Part shown: piece after piece, positions 21,652-32,311 of the stretch
Position numbering within the stretch: position 1 is the first letter of the stretch
Layout: each line of letters starts with the position of its first letter
Origin: Hyphomicrobiales bacterium
GTDB lineage: Bacteria; Pseudomonadota; Alphaproteobacteria; Rhizobiales; Rhizobiaceae
Reading direction: 5' to 3'
Length of the DNA: 64,000 nt
NCBI GenBank assembly: GCA_900472675.1
Contig: UCJA01000005.1
Coordinates: 64,848 to 128,847 of the forward strand
The notes under the pieces: model-generated
The model's input: the letters and a program-made list of their open reading frames with translations, nothing else
Told to the model about the DNA's origin: nothing
Database searches by the model: none
Made by a program: the position numbers and the translations under genes

Positions 21652-23067
21652 TTACGCCCTGGTGCCGCCCACGGTTACCTGATCCATGCGTAAATGCGGC
21701 TGGCCGACGCCGACCGGCACCCACTGGCCACCCTTGCCGCAGTTGCCGATGCCCGTGTCGAGCTTCATGTCGTTGCCGACCATCGAGACCCGCTTCATCG
21801 CATCCGGACCATTGCCGATCAGCATGGCGCCCTTGATCGCGGGGCCGATCTTGCCGTCCTCGATCATATAGGCCTCGGTGCATCCGAACACGAACTTGCC
21901 CGAGGTAATGTCCACCTGGCCGCCGCCGAAGGAGACGGCATAGATGCCCTTCTTCACGGACGCGATGATTTCGTCCGGCGCCTTGTCGCCCGATAGCATG
22001 AAGGTATTGGTCATCCGCGGCATGGGCACGCTGGAATAGCCCTGGCGACGGCCGTTGCCGGTGGGCTTCATCCCCATCAGCCGGGCGTTCTGCCGGTCCT
22101 GCATGTAGCCGACAAGCCGGCCGTTCTCAATCAGCACGTTATAGGCAGACGGCGTACCTTCGTCGTCGATGGTGAGAGACCCGCGGCGGCTGTCGATCGT
22201 CCCGTCGTCGACGACGGTGACGCCGGGTGCCGCCACCATCTCGCCAAGCAGCCCGGCAAAGGCCGAGGTCTTCTTGCGGTTGAAATCGCCTTCCAGTCCG
22301 TGTCCGACGGCCTCGTGCAGCATCACGCCCGGCCAGCCGGAGGCCAGCACCACGTCCATGGTGCCTGCCGGCGCATCGATGGCCGTCAGGTTCACCAGCG
22401 CCTGCCGCAACGCCTCGTCGGCGCCCGTCTGCCAGCTGTCGGTCGTCACGAAATCGCCAAAGCCGATGCGGCCGCCGGTCCCGAACGAGCCGGACTCCTG
22501 CCGGTCGCCGTCGCCAACCACGACCGAAATGTTGATGCGCGTCATCGGCCGGATGTCCTGCACCCGGTGCCCGTCGGCCCGCAGGATGTCGACCACCTGC
22601 CAGCTGGCGGAAATCGTCGCGGTCACCTGGCGGACTTTCGGATCCTTGTCGCGCAGATAGGCGTCGATTTCGCCCAGCAGCTTTGCCTTTGCCTCGAAGC
22701 TCGGGCTGCCGATCGGGTTCTCGTCGCCGTAGTATTTCTTATTTGTCCGCTGCGGGGCTGCCGCATAGGAACCGGAGTATCCGGCGGTCACCGCACGCAC
22801 CGCGTCCGAGGCGCGCGACAGCGCCGCGGCCGAAAGCTCACCGGCATGCGCGTATCCAACTGCCTCGCCGGCGACCGAGCGCAGCCCAAAGCCCTGGTCG
22901 GTGTTGAAGGAACCGCCCTTGAGCCGCCCGTTGTCGAAGGTCAGCGATTCGGCCTGCGCATGCTCCACGAACAACTCGCCGTCGTCCGCGCCGGTCAGCG
23001 CCTCCGAAAGGATCGAGCGCAGCTTTGCCTCGTCGCAGTCGAACAGGTTCAAGAGGTCGGTGTTCAT
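21652..23067 (-). CDS. tldD: Metalloprotease TldD
   Basis: A 471-residue member of the TldD/PmbA family, which with TldE forms a heterodimeric zinc protease acting on unfolded peptides and on modified peptides such as microcins. The zinc motif HExxxH is at 251-256 (HEAVGHGLEGDF), followed by the FGCTEAYMIEDGKIG region that supplies the Cys ligand. I set the start at MNTDLLNLF (23067), preceded by AAGGAGCC; the open frame continues upstream without family similarity. No tldE/pmbA gene is in this window. Confidence 0.94.
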   Translation of the reverse strand: MNTDLLNLFDCDEAKLRSILSEALTGADDGELFVEHAQAESLTFDNGRLKGGSFNTDQGFGLRSVAGEAVGYAHAGELSAAALSRASDAVRAVTAGYSGSYAAAPQRTNKKYYGDENPIGSPSFEAKAKLLGEIDAYLRDKDPKVRQVTATISASWQVVDILRADGHRVQDIRPMTRINISVVVGDGDRQESGSFGTGGRIGFGDFVTTDSWQTGADEALRQALVNLTAIDAPAGTMDVVLASGWPGVMLHEAVGHGLEGDFNRKKTSAFAGLLGEMVAAPGVTVVDDGTIDSRRGSLTIDDEGTPSAYNVLIENGRLVGYMQDRQNARLMGMKPTGNGRRQGYSSVPMPRMTNTFMLSGDKAPDEIIASVKKGIYAVSFGGGQVDITSGKFVFGCTEAYMIEDGKIGPAIKGAMLIGNGPDAMKRVSMVGNDMKLDTGIGNCGKGGQWVPVGVGQPHLRMDQVTVGGTRA

Positions 23068-23179
23068 GCAGGGCTCCTTCGGGGCGGTACGGGATCCGGC
23101 AGGGGAGGCGGCACGGGATCCCGCTTCAGGCGGCGTGTTTCGAAGGATGTAGGTTTGCCGGCTCCAGGAAGCAAGCCGC

Positions 23180-23827
23180 TCAGGGCAGGGCGTCGTAGCC
23201 TTCGCCGAAGCCCGGAAGCTCGATCGGAATGCCGACGCGGTCCTGGTCGGCCGATTCGCGCAGCGCGAACACGGCATTCTTGCCGGCCCGCAGGATGCGC
23301 ATCAACTCCTCGTCGATTTCCACTTCCACATAGCAGCCCTCGGAGAAGCAGCGTGTGAAATAGGCGCGGCCGATATTGTTGTTGTCGACGTAGAGCTCCA
23401 TCCCATCCTTCAAGAGCACGCCGAGCGGCGCCAGGACGCGCAGGATCCGCGCCTTGCGATCGGCCGTCTTCAGCACGACCACCGAAAGCCCGACCTCCGG
23501 CCGGTCTTCGGCAATCACGTTCTGCATCAGGGCGCACTGGTCGGCGGAAGCACCAGCCGGCCGGTCGCAGATGATCGACCAGGCGCCATGGCTTTCCTTG
23601 ACATTGCCCGGCGGCTGACCGGCCTGGCCCGGCTGCGGAATCGCTTGCGGAACCGGCTGGCCGTTCTCGCCCGTCTTCGGCGCGGGCCGTGCGGACGGCG
23701 CCAGCGGTGCGGGCTGGGTCGCGTTAGGTGTCGGCCGTGGCCCGGGCTGCTGCGCCGTGGCCGGAAGCGAAAGAGCTCCCGCAAGCGTCAGGGCTAGGCA
23801 GGCTGTAAAACGGTGGGGACGACCCAT
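23180..23827 (-). CDS. Invasion-associated locus B (IalB) family protein
   Basis: A 215-residue exported protein. The signal peptide MGRPHRFTACLALTLAGAL is cut after PATA near residue 25. A Pro/Gln/Ala-rich linker (about 27-72) follows, then the IalB domain (about 75-215), with GAWSIICDR near its start and paired cysteines in CALMQN and TRCFSEGCYVEVE. Bartonella IalB promotes erythrocyte invasion; in rhizobia the family is periplasmic with unclear function. The start was chosen at the signal peptide. It lies 112 bases upstream of tldD on the same strand. Confidence 0.82.
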   Translation of the reverse strand: MGRPHRFTACLALTLAGALSLPATAQQPGPRPTPNATQPAPLAPSARPAPKTGENGQPVPQAIPQPGQAGQPPGNVKESHGAWSIICDRPAGASADQCALMQNVIAEDRPEVGLSVVVLKTADRKARILRVLAPLGVLLKDGMELYVDNNNIGRAYFTRCFSEGCYVEVEIDEELMRILRAGKNAVFALRESADQDRVGIPIELPGFGEGYDALP

Positions 23828-24202
23828 GAAAACCTCAGATGGACGAATCGGTGCGACTATTCTTGTCGCTGGGGAGGCGAAATGAAAGCCCCGCCGTCTT
23901 CCCAGCCGACTGCGGCGAAAATGGGACTTGAACACCGCGGGCCTTGAGTCACGCTTTGCCACCGTCAAAATCACTCGGGCGACGACAACCCGGCATCACT
24001 GTCCGGGCAGGATTGATCGGAAAACACAATGACTTGGCATGGCGCAAGCGCATATGGCACCGAAACTCCTCGATTGCGCACCTGTAAAGGCGCAAAATGC
24101 CGCATGATGGAAAACCGGCGGATATTGCGGCGGCCTGCAAACTGTGATTGAAGCAGGTGCTATAGCGTGGAATTTGCGTCGGGTTGGATGGAGCTTGGGC
24201 GC
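23828..24202. other. Intergenic region upstream of coxB
   Basis: 375 bases between the divergent IalB-family gene and coxB. It must hold both promoters. A TATAG-like -10 occurs at about 24160-24166, but no convincing -35 lies at the right distance. No open frame here has recognisable protein features, and I see no hairpin with a T-run. Confidence 0.5.
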
Positions 24203-25105
24203 ATGGGGAGAAATGTCGTGATAAATAGGGCTTCCGCAGTCTGGGCTGCGCTTCTCTGTCTGTTCTGTGTGTCCACAGCGCACGCGGACCAGCCGCGTCC
24301 GTGGCAGATGGACCTTCAGGCGCCGGCATCGCCGATCATGCACCAGATTCTCTGGTTCGAGCATTACACACTGTGGTTCATCATTCCGGTAACCCTGCTG
24401 GTGCTCGTGCTGTTGATCGTTGTGGGCGTCAAGTTCAGGGCGAGCCGCAACCCGGTCGCGTCGCGCACCAGCCACAACACGGTGATCGAGATCGTCTGGA
24501 CGGTTGCTCCGGTGCTGATCCTGTTCTTCCTGGCGATCCCCTCGTTCAACCTGCTCACCAACCAGCTCGAACTGCCCGACGCGGACATGACCGTAAAGGC
24601 GACTGCCACCCAGTGGCAGTGGAACTACGAGTATGAAGGCGCTGCAAACCCCGTCGCCTTCGACAGCTATATGCTGAAGGACCAGGACCGCGCCGCCGCA
24701 GGCAAGGTCGATCTGGGGCGCTATCCGCGCCTGCTCGCCGTCGACAATGAACTGGTGCTGCCGATCAATAAGACGGTCCGCGTTCTCGTGACCGCCGCCC
24801 CGACCGATGTCATCCACGCCTTTGCGATGCCGGCCTTCGGCGTCAAGATCGATGCCGTTCCGGGCCGCCTCAACGAGACCTGGTTCAAGGCAGACAAGGA
24901 AGGCATGTTCTATGGACAGTGCTCCGAGCTCTGCGGCAAGGACCACTCCTTCATGCCGATCGCCATCCGCGTCGTCTCGCAGGAAAAGTACGACGCCTGG
25001 TTCGCGCAGGCCGCCACCGATCTGACCGGCGCCAACAAGGCGCTGATGGCATCGACCGATGGCCCCGCCGGCAATCTCGCCGTCGCTGCGAACGACATCA
25101 AGTAA
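24203..25105 (+). CDS. coxB: Cytochrome c oxidase subunit II
   Basis: Accepts electrons from cytochrome c through a dinuclear CuA centre and passes them to subunit I. The 300 residues comprise a signal peptide (cleavage after STAHA, near residue 28), two membrane helices (about 52-78 and 95-115), and a periplasmic cupredoxin domain. The CuA motif CSELCGKDHSFM is near residues 240-251 and the aromatic patch is QWQWNYEYEG. I chose ATG 24203 (GGAG 9 bases upstream); ATG 24188 and GTG 24218, with GGGGAGA, are also possible. First gene of the oxidase operon, 15 bases before coxA. Confidence 0.95.
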   Translation: MGRNVVINRASAVWAALLCLFCVSTAHADQPRPWQMDLQAPASPIMHQILWFEHYTLWFIIPVTLLVLVLLIVVGVKFRASRNPVASRTSHNTVIEIVWTVAPVLILFFLAIPSFNLLTNQLELPDADMTVKATATQWQWNYEYEGAANPVAFDSYMLKDQDRAAAGKVDLGRYPRLLAVDNELVLPINKTVRVLVTAAPTDVIHAFAMPAFGVKIDAVPGRLNETWFKADKEGMFYGQCSELCGKDHSFMPIAIRVVSQEKYDAWFAQAATDLTGANKALMASTDGPAGNLAVAANDIK

Positions 25106-26830
<1,725 letters not shown>

Positions 26831-26892
26831 CGGCAAGCACAGGGAGGTGGCGCGACAAGCGCCATCTCCATCAGAGTTTTTAGGACAGGTTC

Positions 26893-27849
26893 ATGACCGT
26901 AATCGACAATCACGACGCTCTCGGCACGGAGACAGGCTTCGGCCTCTCGGAAGCGAACGCCCGTGATTACTTCGAGCTGTTGAAGCCGCGGGTGATGTCT
27001 CTTGTGATCTTCACCGCCTTCGCCGGCCTGGTTCTGGCGCCGGGGCATATCAATCCCGTGCTGGCAGCCGTTTCCATCCTCTGCATCGCCGTCGGCGCCG
27101 GCGCCTCAGGCGCGCTCAACATGTGGTATGATGCCGATATCGATGCGGTCATGACCCGCACCGCCAAGCGGCCTATCCCCGACGGTCGCATCCAGCCGCA
27201 GGAGGCTCTTGCCTTCGGCCTGATCCTCTCCGTCTTCTCCGTCACCATCCTTGGCCTGGCGGTCAACTGGTTTGCGGCGGCCTTGCTCGCCTTCACTATC
27301 TTCTTCTATGCCGTCGTCTATACCGTGTGGCTGAAGCGCTCGACGCCGCAGAACATCGTGATCGGTGGAGCGTCGGGCGCTTTCCCGCCGATGATCGGCT
27401 GGGCCTGCGTCACAGGTGGTGTCTCGCTCGACAGCATCCTGCTCTTCCTGATCATCTTTCTGTGGACGCCGGCCCACTTCTGGGCACTGGCTCTCTTCAA
27501 GATGCGCGATTATGGCTCCGTCGGCGTTCCCATGATGCCGAACGTGGCGGGCGAAACCTCCACCAAGAACCAGATGATCGTCTATGCGGTGCTAACCGCC
27601 GTGATTGGCGTCGCCCCAAGCCTCACCGGCCTGGCCGGTCCGGCCTATGGCGTCTTTGCCGCCATCCTCGGCGCGATCTTCGTCTACTGTTCCATCACCG
27701 TGCGGCGCATGCCGGAAGGCGATGCCAAGATGCTGCCGGCCAAGAAGATGTTCGCATATTCGGTCTTCTACCTGTTTGCGATCTTCTCGGCCCTTCTGGC
27801 AGACCATCTGTCGCTGGGCGTCCTCGAACTCGTGCGAGGTGCGCTGTGA
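26893..27849 (+). CDS. ctaB: Protoheme IX farnesyltransferase (heme O synthase)
   Basis: UbiA-type membrane prenyltransferase adding farnesyl to heme b to make heme o, precursor of heme a in the oxidase. The 318 residues have about nine hydrophobic helices. The Mg-diphosphate motif is [19 protein letters not shown] near residues 76-95, and a second conserved stretch is [13 protein letters not shown]...[10 protein letters not shown]. Its stop overlaps the start of the next small gene (GTGA). Located 62 bases after coxA. Confidence 0.95.
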   Translation: MTVIDNHDALGTETGFGLSEANARDYFELLKPRVMSLVIFTAFAGLVLAPGHINPVLAAVSILCIAVGAGASGALNMWYDADIDAVMTRTAKRPIPDGRIQPQEALAFGLILSVFSVTILGLAVNWFAAALLAFTIFFYAVVYTVWLKRSTPQNIVIGGASGAFPPMIGWACVTGGVSLDSILLFLIIFLWTPAHFWALALFKMRDYGSVGVPMMPNVAGETSTKNQMIVYAVLTAVIGVAPSLTGLAGPAYGVFAAILGAIFVYCSITVRRMPEGDAKMLPAKKMFAYSVFYLFAIFSALLADHLSLGVLELVRGAL

Positions 27850-27986
27850 TCGAGACAGTAAAGCTGAACGAAGCCCAGCGGAAGTCGCGCCGCAACCGCA
27901 ACGTGGCGCTCGGCCTGGTGCTCGCAGCACTCGTCGTTCTCTTCTACCTCATCACTCTCGCCAAAATCGGCGGATACTGGAACTAG
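27846..27986 (+). CDS. coxF: CoxF-like small membrane protein
   Basis: A 46-residue protein starting at GTG and overlapping the ctaB stop by 4 bases. It has a basic N-terminal part (RKSRRNRN) and one membrane helix (about 20-42), ending in KIGGYWN. Small proteins of this kind sit between ctaB and ctaG in many rhizobial oxidase clusters and are called CoxF; the role is presumed to be in oxidase assembly. The start is fixed by the overlap and by the absence of a better in-frame codon. Confidence 0.8.
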   Translation: MIETVKLNEAQRKSRRNRNVALGLVLAALVVLFYLITLAKIGGYWN

Positions 27987-27994
27987 AGGCACGG

Positions 27995-28612
27995 ATGTCG
28001 GATCACGATCAGCAGGGCCGGGCGGGCAGCGAGCAAGCGAAGCGGGCCGGCAATGGCGCGATCTTCGGCGGCTGCGTGGTCTTCGTCGCCGGCATGGTCG
28101 GCATGGCCTATGCCTCGGTTCCGCTCTACCGCCTGTTCTGCCAGGCGACCGGCTACAACGGCACCACCCAGCGCACCGAGCAGTATTCCCAGACCGTGCT
28201 CGACCGGAAGATCCAGGTGACCTTCGACGCCAACATCTCGCCTCGCCTGAACTGGGAGTTCAAGCCGGCCGCAAGCGTCGATCCGAAAATCGGTGAAACC
28301 GTGCAGATCGAATATTCGGCGACCAACCGGTCGCCCGTGCCGACCACCGGGCAGGCGGTTTTCAACGTCACGCCCATGGAAGCGGCCGTCTATTTCAACA
28401 AGGTCGAGTGTTTCTGCTTTACCGAGCAGACCCTCCAGCCGGGCCAATCGGTAAAGATGCCGGTGGTCTTCTTTGTCGATCCGGAGATCGTCAAGGCTGA
28501 GGAAACCCGCAACATCAAGACGATTACCTTGTCCTACAGCTTTTACCCGAGCCAGCCGTCGAGACCGGTGGCGGCTCTGCCGGAAGGCGTAAAGGCGGAC
28601 AAGAGACTTTAG
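27995..28612 (+). CDS. ctaG: Cytochrome c oxidase assembly protein CtaG/Cox11
   Basis: Delivers copper to the CuB site of subunit I. The 205 residues have one N-terminal membrane anchor (about 22-44) and a periplasmic immunoglobulin-like domain with the copper-binding CFCF motif (VECFCFTEQ) near residue 148, plus the conserved [10 protein letters not shown] segment. The ATG is 9 bases after coxF. The order ctaB-coxF-ctaG-coxC is that of other rhizobia. Confidence 0.95.
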   Translation: MSDHDQQGRAGSEQAKRAGNGAIFGGCVVFVAGMVGMAYASVPLYRLFCQATGYNGTTQRTEQYSQTVLDRKIQVTFDANISPRLNWEFKPAASVDPKIGETVQIEYSATNRSPVPTTGQAVFNVTPMEAAVYFNKVECFCFTEQTLQPGQSVKMPVVFFVDPEIVKAEETRNIKTITLSYSFYPSQPSRPVAALPEGVKADKRL

Positions 28613-28655
28613 AGGCGCCGGCAACGGCGGAGAGGCATCACTGGGGGATTCTGAC

Positions 28656-29534
28656 ATGGCCGACGCGCATCAGAAAAATCACGACTACCATATCATCGAT
28701 CCAAGCCCGTGGCCGATCTTGGCCTCCATCGGCGCCTTCGTCATCGCCTTCGGCGGCGTTGGCTTCATGCGCTATGTCCGCGGCTCAGAGTTCCACATCT
28801 TCGGGATGAACCTTGCCACGCCGTGGATCTTCTTTATCGGCCTCGCCATCATCATCTACACGATGATCGGCTGGTGGTCGGATACCATCAAGGAAGGCCA
28901 GTCCGGCGCTCATACCCGCGTCGTCGCGCTGCACCTGCGCTACGGCATGATCATGTTCATCGCTTCCGAAGTGATGTTCTTTGTCGCCTGGTTCTGGGCC
29001 TTCTTCGACGCCAGCCTGTTTGCAAACGAAGCCATCCAGGCCTCGCGCGTCCAGGCGCTCGGTGGCCAGTGGCCGCCGAAGGGCATCGAGGTTCTCGATC
29101 CCTGGCACCTGCCGATCTACAACACCGTGATCCTGCTGCTTTCCGGCACCTGCGTCACCTGGGCTCACCATGCTCTGCTGCACAACGACCGCAAGGGCCT
29201 GGTGACCGGCCTTGCGCTCACGGTCGCCCTCGGTGTGCTGTTCTCCTGCGTCCAGGCTTATGAATACGCCCACGCGCCGTTTGAATTCGCCAACTCCATC
29301 TATGGCGCGACCTTCTTCATGGCGACCGGCTTCCATGGCTTCCACGTTCTGGTCGGCACCATCTTCCTTCTGGTCTGCCTGATCCGCGCCATGAACGGCG
29401 GCTTCACCCAGACCCACCACTTCGGCTTCGAAGCCGCTGCCTGGTACTGGCATTTCGTCGACGTCGTCTGGCTCTTCCTCTTCTTCGCCATCTATATTTG
29501 GGGCGATTGGGGCGCGCCGCTCGCAGCCGGCTGA
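28656..29534 (+). CDS. coxC: Cytochrome c oxidase subunit III
   Basis: A 292-residue seven-helix membrane subunit that stabilises the catalytic core. Family features include the N-terminal HDYHIIDPSPWP, the Glu-bearing helix FIASEVMFFVAWFWAFF, SGTCVTWAHHAL and the C-terminal WHFVDVVWLFLF. A strong terminator follows 22 bases after the stop, so the oxidase transcript probably ends here. Confidence 0.97.
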   Translation: MADAHQKNHDYHIIDPSPWPILASIGAFVIAFGGVGFMRYVRGSEFHIFGMNLATPWIFFIGLAIIIYTMIGWWSDTIKEGQSGAHTRVVALHLRYGMIMFIASEVMFFVAWFWAFFDASLFANEAIQASRVQALGGQWPPKGIEVLDPWHLPIYNTVILLLSGTCVTWAHHALLHNDRKGLVTGLALTVALGVLFSCVQAYEYAHAPFEFANSIYGATFFMATGFHGFHVLVGTIFLLVCLIRAMNGGFTQTHHFGFEAAAWYWHFVDVVWLFLFFAIYIWGDWGAPLAAG

Positions 29535-29555
29535 TCGACGGTTGACGATGAATTG

Positions 29556-29584
29556 AAGGGCGGCGCAAGCCGCCCTTTTGCTTT
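29556..29584 (+). terminator. Rho-independent terminator after coxC
   Basis: Perfect 9-base-pair stem AAGGGCGGC / GCCGCCCTT with a GCAA tetraloop (29556-29577), followed by TTGCTTT. It separates the cox operon from the toxin-antitoxin pair and the surf1 group. Confidence 0.85.
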
Positions 29585-29592
29585 GCCAGAAC

Positions 29593-29608
29593 GTACCAAA
29601 ATTGGTAC
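29593..29608. promoter_or_regulatory. Palindrome upstream of the toxin gene, likely antitoxin operator
   Basis: GTACCAA-AA-TTGGTAC: perfect 7-base arms with a 2-base centre, 10 bases before the proposed GTG of the toxin and just after the coxC terminator. HTH antitoxins of the HigA type usually bind such palindromes and repress their own operon, so this is the natural operator candidate. Confidence 0.6.
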
Positions 29609-29618
29609 ATGTGTATCG

Positions 29619-29969
29619 GTGGGCACGGAGCTGAAAAAGATCATTGGTCGGTTCTACGCCGCAAGCAGCGGCCGGAAACCGGTTCGTGATTGGTTGATGG
29701 ACCTCTCCCGGGAAGACCGCCGACAGATCGGGATCGACATCCAGCGTGTCGAGTTCGGATGGCCCCTCGGAATGCCCTATTGCCGCTCGCTTGGTCGGGA
29801 CCTTTGGGAGGTCCGCAGCAATCTGCCGGGCGGACGAATAGCCCGCGTGATTTTCGTGATCCACGACGGTGAAATGGTGCTTTTGCACGGCTTCGAGAAG
29901 AAGACGCAGAAGACGCCCGGCCCGGATATCGACCTGGCCTTGAGAAGGAAGCGTGAGATAGAAGCATGA
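29619..29969 (+). CDS. higB: RelE/HigB-type toxin (phage Gp49-like family)
   Basis: A 116-residue protein (from GTG 29619) of the type II toxin family PF05973. Seen are SSGRKPVRDWLMDLSREDRRQIG, then the core LGRDLWEVRSNLPGGRIARVIFVIHDGEMVLLHGFEKKTQKTP, which has the conserved LWElR, Y/F-R and HGF.KK positions of HigB-like ribosome-dependent mRNA interferases. Its stop overlaps the antitoxin ATG by 4 bases. Upstream in-frame codons would run back through the coxC terminator, so the GTG is preferred, though no good SD precedes it. The toxin-first order is typical of higBA. Confidence 0.85.
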   Translation: MGTELKKIIGRFYAASSGRKPVRDWLMDLSREDRRQIGIDIQRVEFGWPLGMPYCRSLGRDLWEVRSNLPGGRIARVIFVIHDGEMVLLHGFEKKTQKTPGPDIDLALRRKREIEA

Positions 29970-30259
29970 CCGAGTTGAAGGGATATGTGGACCGAAGCGA
30001 AAGCTTCGATGATTTTCTCGAGGCGGATGGCCTGCTGCAGGATGCGGAAGCGATCGCCTTGAAGCAGGTCATCGCGGATCAGGTTCGACTGGCAATGGTG
30101 GAAAAGGGGTTGACCAAGAAAGCGATGGCGGAGCGCATGCAGTCGAGCCGACAGCAGCTTGACCGGCTCCTTGACCCCCAAAATCCTTCGGTGACCTTGC
30201 TGACGCTGCGGCGGGCGGCGGCAGCGGTCGGGCGAAGCCTCCGCATCGAGCTGGTGTAA
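29966..30259 (+). CDS. higA: HTH antitoxin (HigA/XRE type)
   Basis: A 97-residue protein with a C-terminal helix-turn-helix: LTKKAMAERMQSSRQQLDRLL at about 49-69, followed by TLLTLRRAAAAVGRSLRIEL. The N-terminal part (about 1-45), acidic with FDDFLEADG, probably wraps the toxin. It overlaps higB by 4 bases. Expected to neutralise HigB and repress the operon at the upstream palindrome. surf1 begins directly after its stop. Confidence 0.85.
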   Translation: MTELKGYVDRSESFDDFLEADGLLQDAEAIALKQVIADQVRLAMVEKGLTKKAMAERMQSSRQQLDRLLDPQNPSVTLLTLRRAAAAVGRSLRIELV

Positions 30260-30260
30260 A

Positions 30261-31016
30261 TTGGCAGTGGATATCATTCCCCCTCATAGCCGCCTGAAAA
30301 CGGTGGTGACGGCACTTCTCGTGCTGGTCTCGCTCGGCATCCTCCTGTCGCTCGGCACCTGGCAGGTGGAGCGGCTGCACTGGAAGGAAGGCCTGCTTGC
30401 CGATATTGCCGAGCGCCGCGCAGCCGCGCCGGTTCCTCTGGCCGAGGTCGAGGCCATGCAGGCCTCCGGCGCCGATATCGAATACCGCCGCGTCTCCCTC
30501 ACCGGCACCTTCGACCACGCAAAAGAGCGGCACTTCTTTGCCACCTTCCAGGGCCAGCCGGGCTTCTACGTCTACACGCCGATGACCCTTGCGGACGGCC
30601 GCGTGCTCTTCGTCAACCGTGGCTTCGTACCCTATGACCTAAAGCCGGTGGATAAACGTGCGGAGGGCGAAGTCACAGGCCCGCAGACGATCGCCGGTTA
30701 CGTGCGGGCGATGCTAGATGGCAAGCCGTCGTCGATCGTGCCGGACAATGATGTGCCGAAGAACATCTTCTACTGGAAGGACATCTGGACCATGGCATCG
30801 AGCACCGGCATCGACCGGGCCAAGCTCGTGCCGCTGTTTGTGGATGCCGACGCCTCAGTGAAAAACCCAGGCGGCTGGCCGTTGGGTGGCGTCACCCAGT
30901 TCGACCTTCCCAACAGCCATCTGCAGTATGCGGTCACCTGGTATGGCTTGGCGGCGGCGCTGTTGGTCGTGGTGGCCGGGGCCTGGTGGCGCCGTAGCCG
31001 CGATCGGCGCGCATAG
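30261..31016 (+). CDS. SURF1 family oxidase assembly protein
   Basis: A 251-residue inner-membrane protein with helices near both ends (about 12-32 and 222-243) and a large periplasmic domain. It shows the SURF1 marks [15 protein letters not shown], a [11 protein letters not shown] segment and LFVNRGFVP, plus the C-terminal NNHLxYAxTWYGL-like [17 protein letters not shown]1 aids heme a insertion into subunit I. It starts with TTG at 30261 one base after the higA stop (GTG at 30267 is possible), so it may now be read from the toxin-antitoxin promoter. Confidence 0.92.
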   Translation: MAVDIIPPHSRLKTVVTALLVLVSLGILLSLGTWQVERLHWKEGLLADIAERRAAAPVPLAEVEAMQASGADIEYRRVSLTGTFDHAKERHFFATFQGQPGFYVYTPMTLADGRVLFVNRGFVPYDLKPVDKRAEGEVTGPQTIAGYVRAMLDGKPSSIVPDNDVPKNIFYWKDIWTMASSTGIDRAKLVPLFVDADASVKNPGGWPLGGVTQFDLPNSHLQYAVTWYGLAAALLVVVAGAWWRRSRDRRA

Positions 31017-31108
31017 GTCGCGCCACATTTTTCTTGGCGCAGCGGCCATGCCTCGCCTATATGGGGGCCATGCCCCTGCCTCACGCGGCCGACCTTTATG
31101 GAATGCGA

Positions 31109-32113
31109 ATGAACGTCCAGGTGATGAAACCAGCCCTGAGCATCCGCCTCTGCGGCCCGCGCGGCTTCTGCGCCGGGGTCGATCGGGCAATCCAGATCGT
31201 CGTGCTGGCGCTGAAGGCCTATGGCGCCCCGGTCTATGTGCGCCACGAGATCGTCCACAATCGCTATGTGGTGGAAGGTCTGGAAGCCAAGGGCGCCGTC
31301 TTCGTCGAGGAACTCGACGAGATCCCCGCCGAGCATCGTTCGCAGCCGGTGGTGTTTTCGGCCCACGGCGTGCCGAAATCCGTGCCGGAGGATGCCGTCG
31401 CCCGTAAGCTCTTCTACCTTGATGCCACATGCCCGCTGGTCTCCAAGGTCCACAAGCAGGCCATGCGCCACCAGCGGCTGGGCCGCCACGTGGTGCTGAT
31501 CGGCCATGCCGGCCACCCGGAAGTGATCGGCACCATGGGGCAACTGCCGCCCGGCAGCGTCTCGCTGGTCGAAACCGTGGATGATGTCGACCGCTACGAG
31601 CCTGTCGATCCGGACAATCTCGGCTATGTCACCCAGACGACGCTCTCGGTAGACGATACGGCAGGTGTCATCGCCAGGCTGCAGCAGCGCTTCCCGAACC
31701 TGACGGCGCCGGCCGCAGATTCGATCTGCTATGCGACCACCAACCGCCAGGAGGCAGTCAAGCAGGCGGCACCCGGCTGCGATCTCTTCATCATCGTCGG
31801 CGCACCGAATTCCTCCAATTCCAAGCGGCTGGTCGAAGTGGCGCTGCGGGCCGGCGCCACACGCTCCATCCTCGTGCAGCGTGCAGACGAGCTGGACTGG
31901 GCCGACATCGGGCATATCGGCACGCTCGGCCTCTCCGCCGGCGCCTCTGCACCGGAGGTCATCGTCGACGAGATCATCTCCGCCTTCAAGGAGCGCTTCG
32001 ACGCCCGCATCGACCTCGCCATCACGACGGAAGAAAACGAGAATTTCCTCGTCAACCGCGAACTGCGCGGCGTGCCGCTGACTGCCGAAGACATGGCCTG
32101 GGTCAACGGGTAG
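31109..32113 (+). CDS. ispH: 4-hydroxy-3-methylbut-2-enyl diphosphate reductase
   Basis: Last enzyme of the non-mevalonate isoprenoid pathway, producing IPP and DMAPP; carries a [4Fe-4S] cluster. The three cluster cysteines are C21 ([15 protein letters not shown]), C107 ([13 protein letters not shown]) and C207 ([10 protein letters not shown]). HEIVHN and FSAHGVP contain the conserved substrate histidines. I chose the start [11 protein letters not shown] (31109), which matches rhizobial relatives; codons at 31103 and 31124 are alternatives. 334 residues, normal. Lies 92 bases after surf1. Confidence 0.95.
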   Translation: MNVQVMKPALSIRLCGPRGFCAGVDRAIQIVVLALKAYGAPVYVRHEIVHNRYVVEGLEAKGAVFVEELDEIPAEHRSQPVVFSAHGVPKSVPEDAVARKLFYLDATCPLVSKVHKQAMRHQRLGRHVVLIGHAGHPEVIGTMGQLPPGSVSLVETVDDVDRYEPVDPDNLGYVTQTTLSVDDTAGVIARLQQRFPNLTAPAADSICYATTNRQEAVKQAAPGCDLFIIVGAPNSSNSKRLVEVALRAGATRSILVQRADELDWADIGHIGTLGLSAGASAPEVIVDEIISAFKERFDARIDLAITTEENENFLVNRELRGVPLTAEDMAWVNG

Positions 32114-32140
32114 AAGCGAGCGGCGCCGCCCGGCAGACTC

Positions 32141-32263
32141 ACCCCCCTCTGCCCTGCCGGGCATCTCCCCCTCAAGGGGGGAGATCGAAACTGGATCAGT
32201 GCGGCGTCCTCCCATTGATCTCCCCCCTTGAGGGGGAGATGTCACAAAGTGACAGAGGGGGGT
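32141..32263. repeat. RIME-like intergenic palindromic repeat
   Basis: Between ispH and thrB. Outer arms ACCCCCCTCTG (32141-32151) and CAGAGGGGGGT (32253-32263) enclose a perfect 25-base inverted repeat with arms 32162-32186 and 32217-32241. Each arm holds the internal dyad CTCCCCCTCAAGGGGGGAG. This architecture and the CTCCCCCTTGAGGGGGAG core match the Rhizobium-specific intergenic mosaic elements that occur in many copies per genome. Transcribed, it would fold into one large hairpin that may affect thrB-rnhA expression. Confidence 0.8.
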
Positions 32264-32311
32264 ATACCTTGGCTTCGATGACCTCCGATTCTTGCAAACA
32301 GTGAGACCACC

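Noticed and set aside
29553..29618. Upstream extension of the HigB frame
   Set aside because: The extension would translate through the coxC terminator and the operator-like palindrome; the GTG at 29619 gives the normal toxin length.
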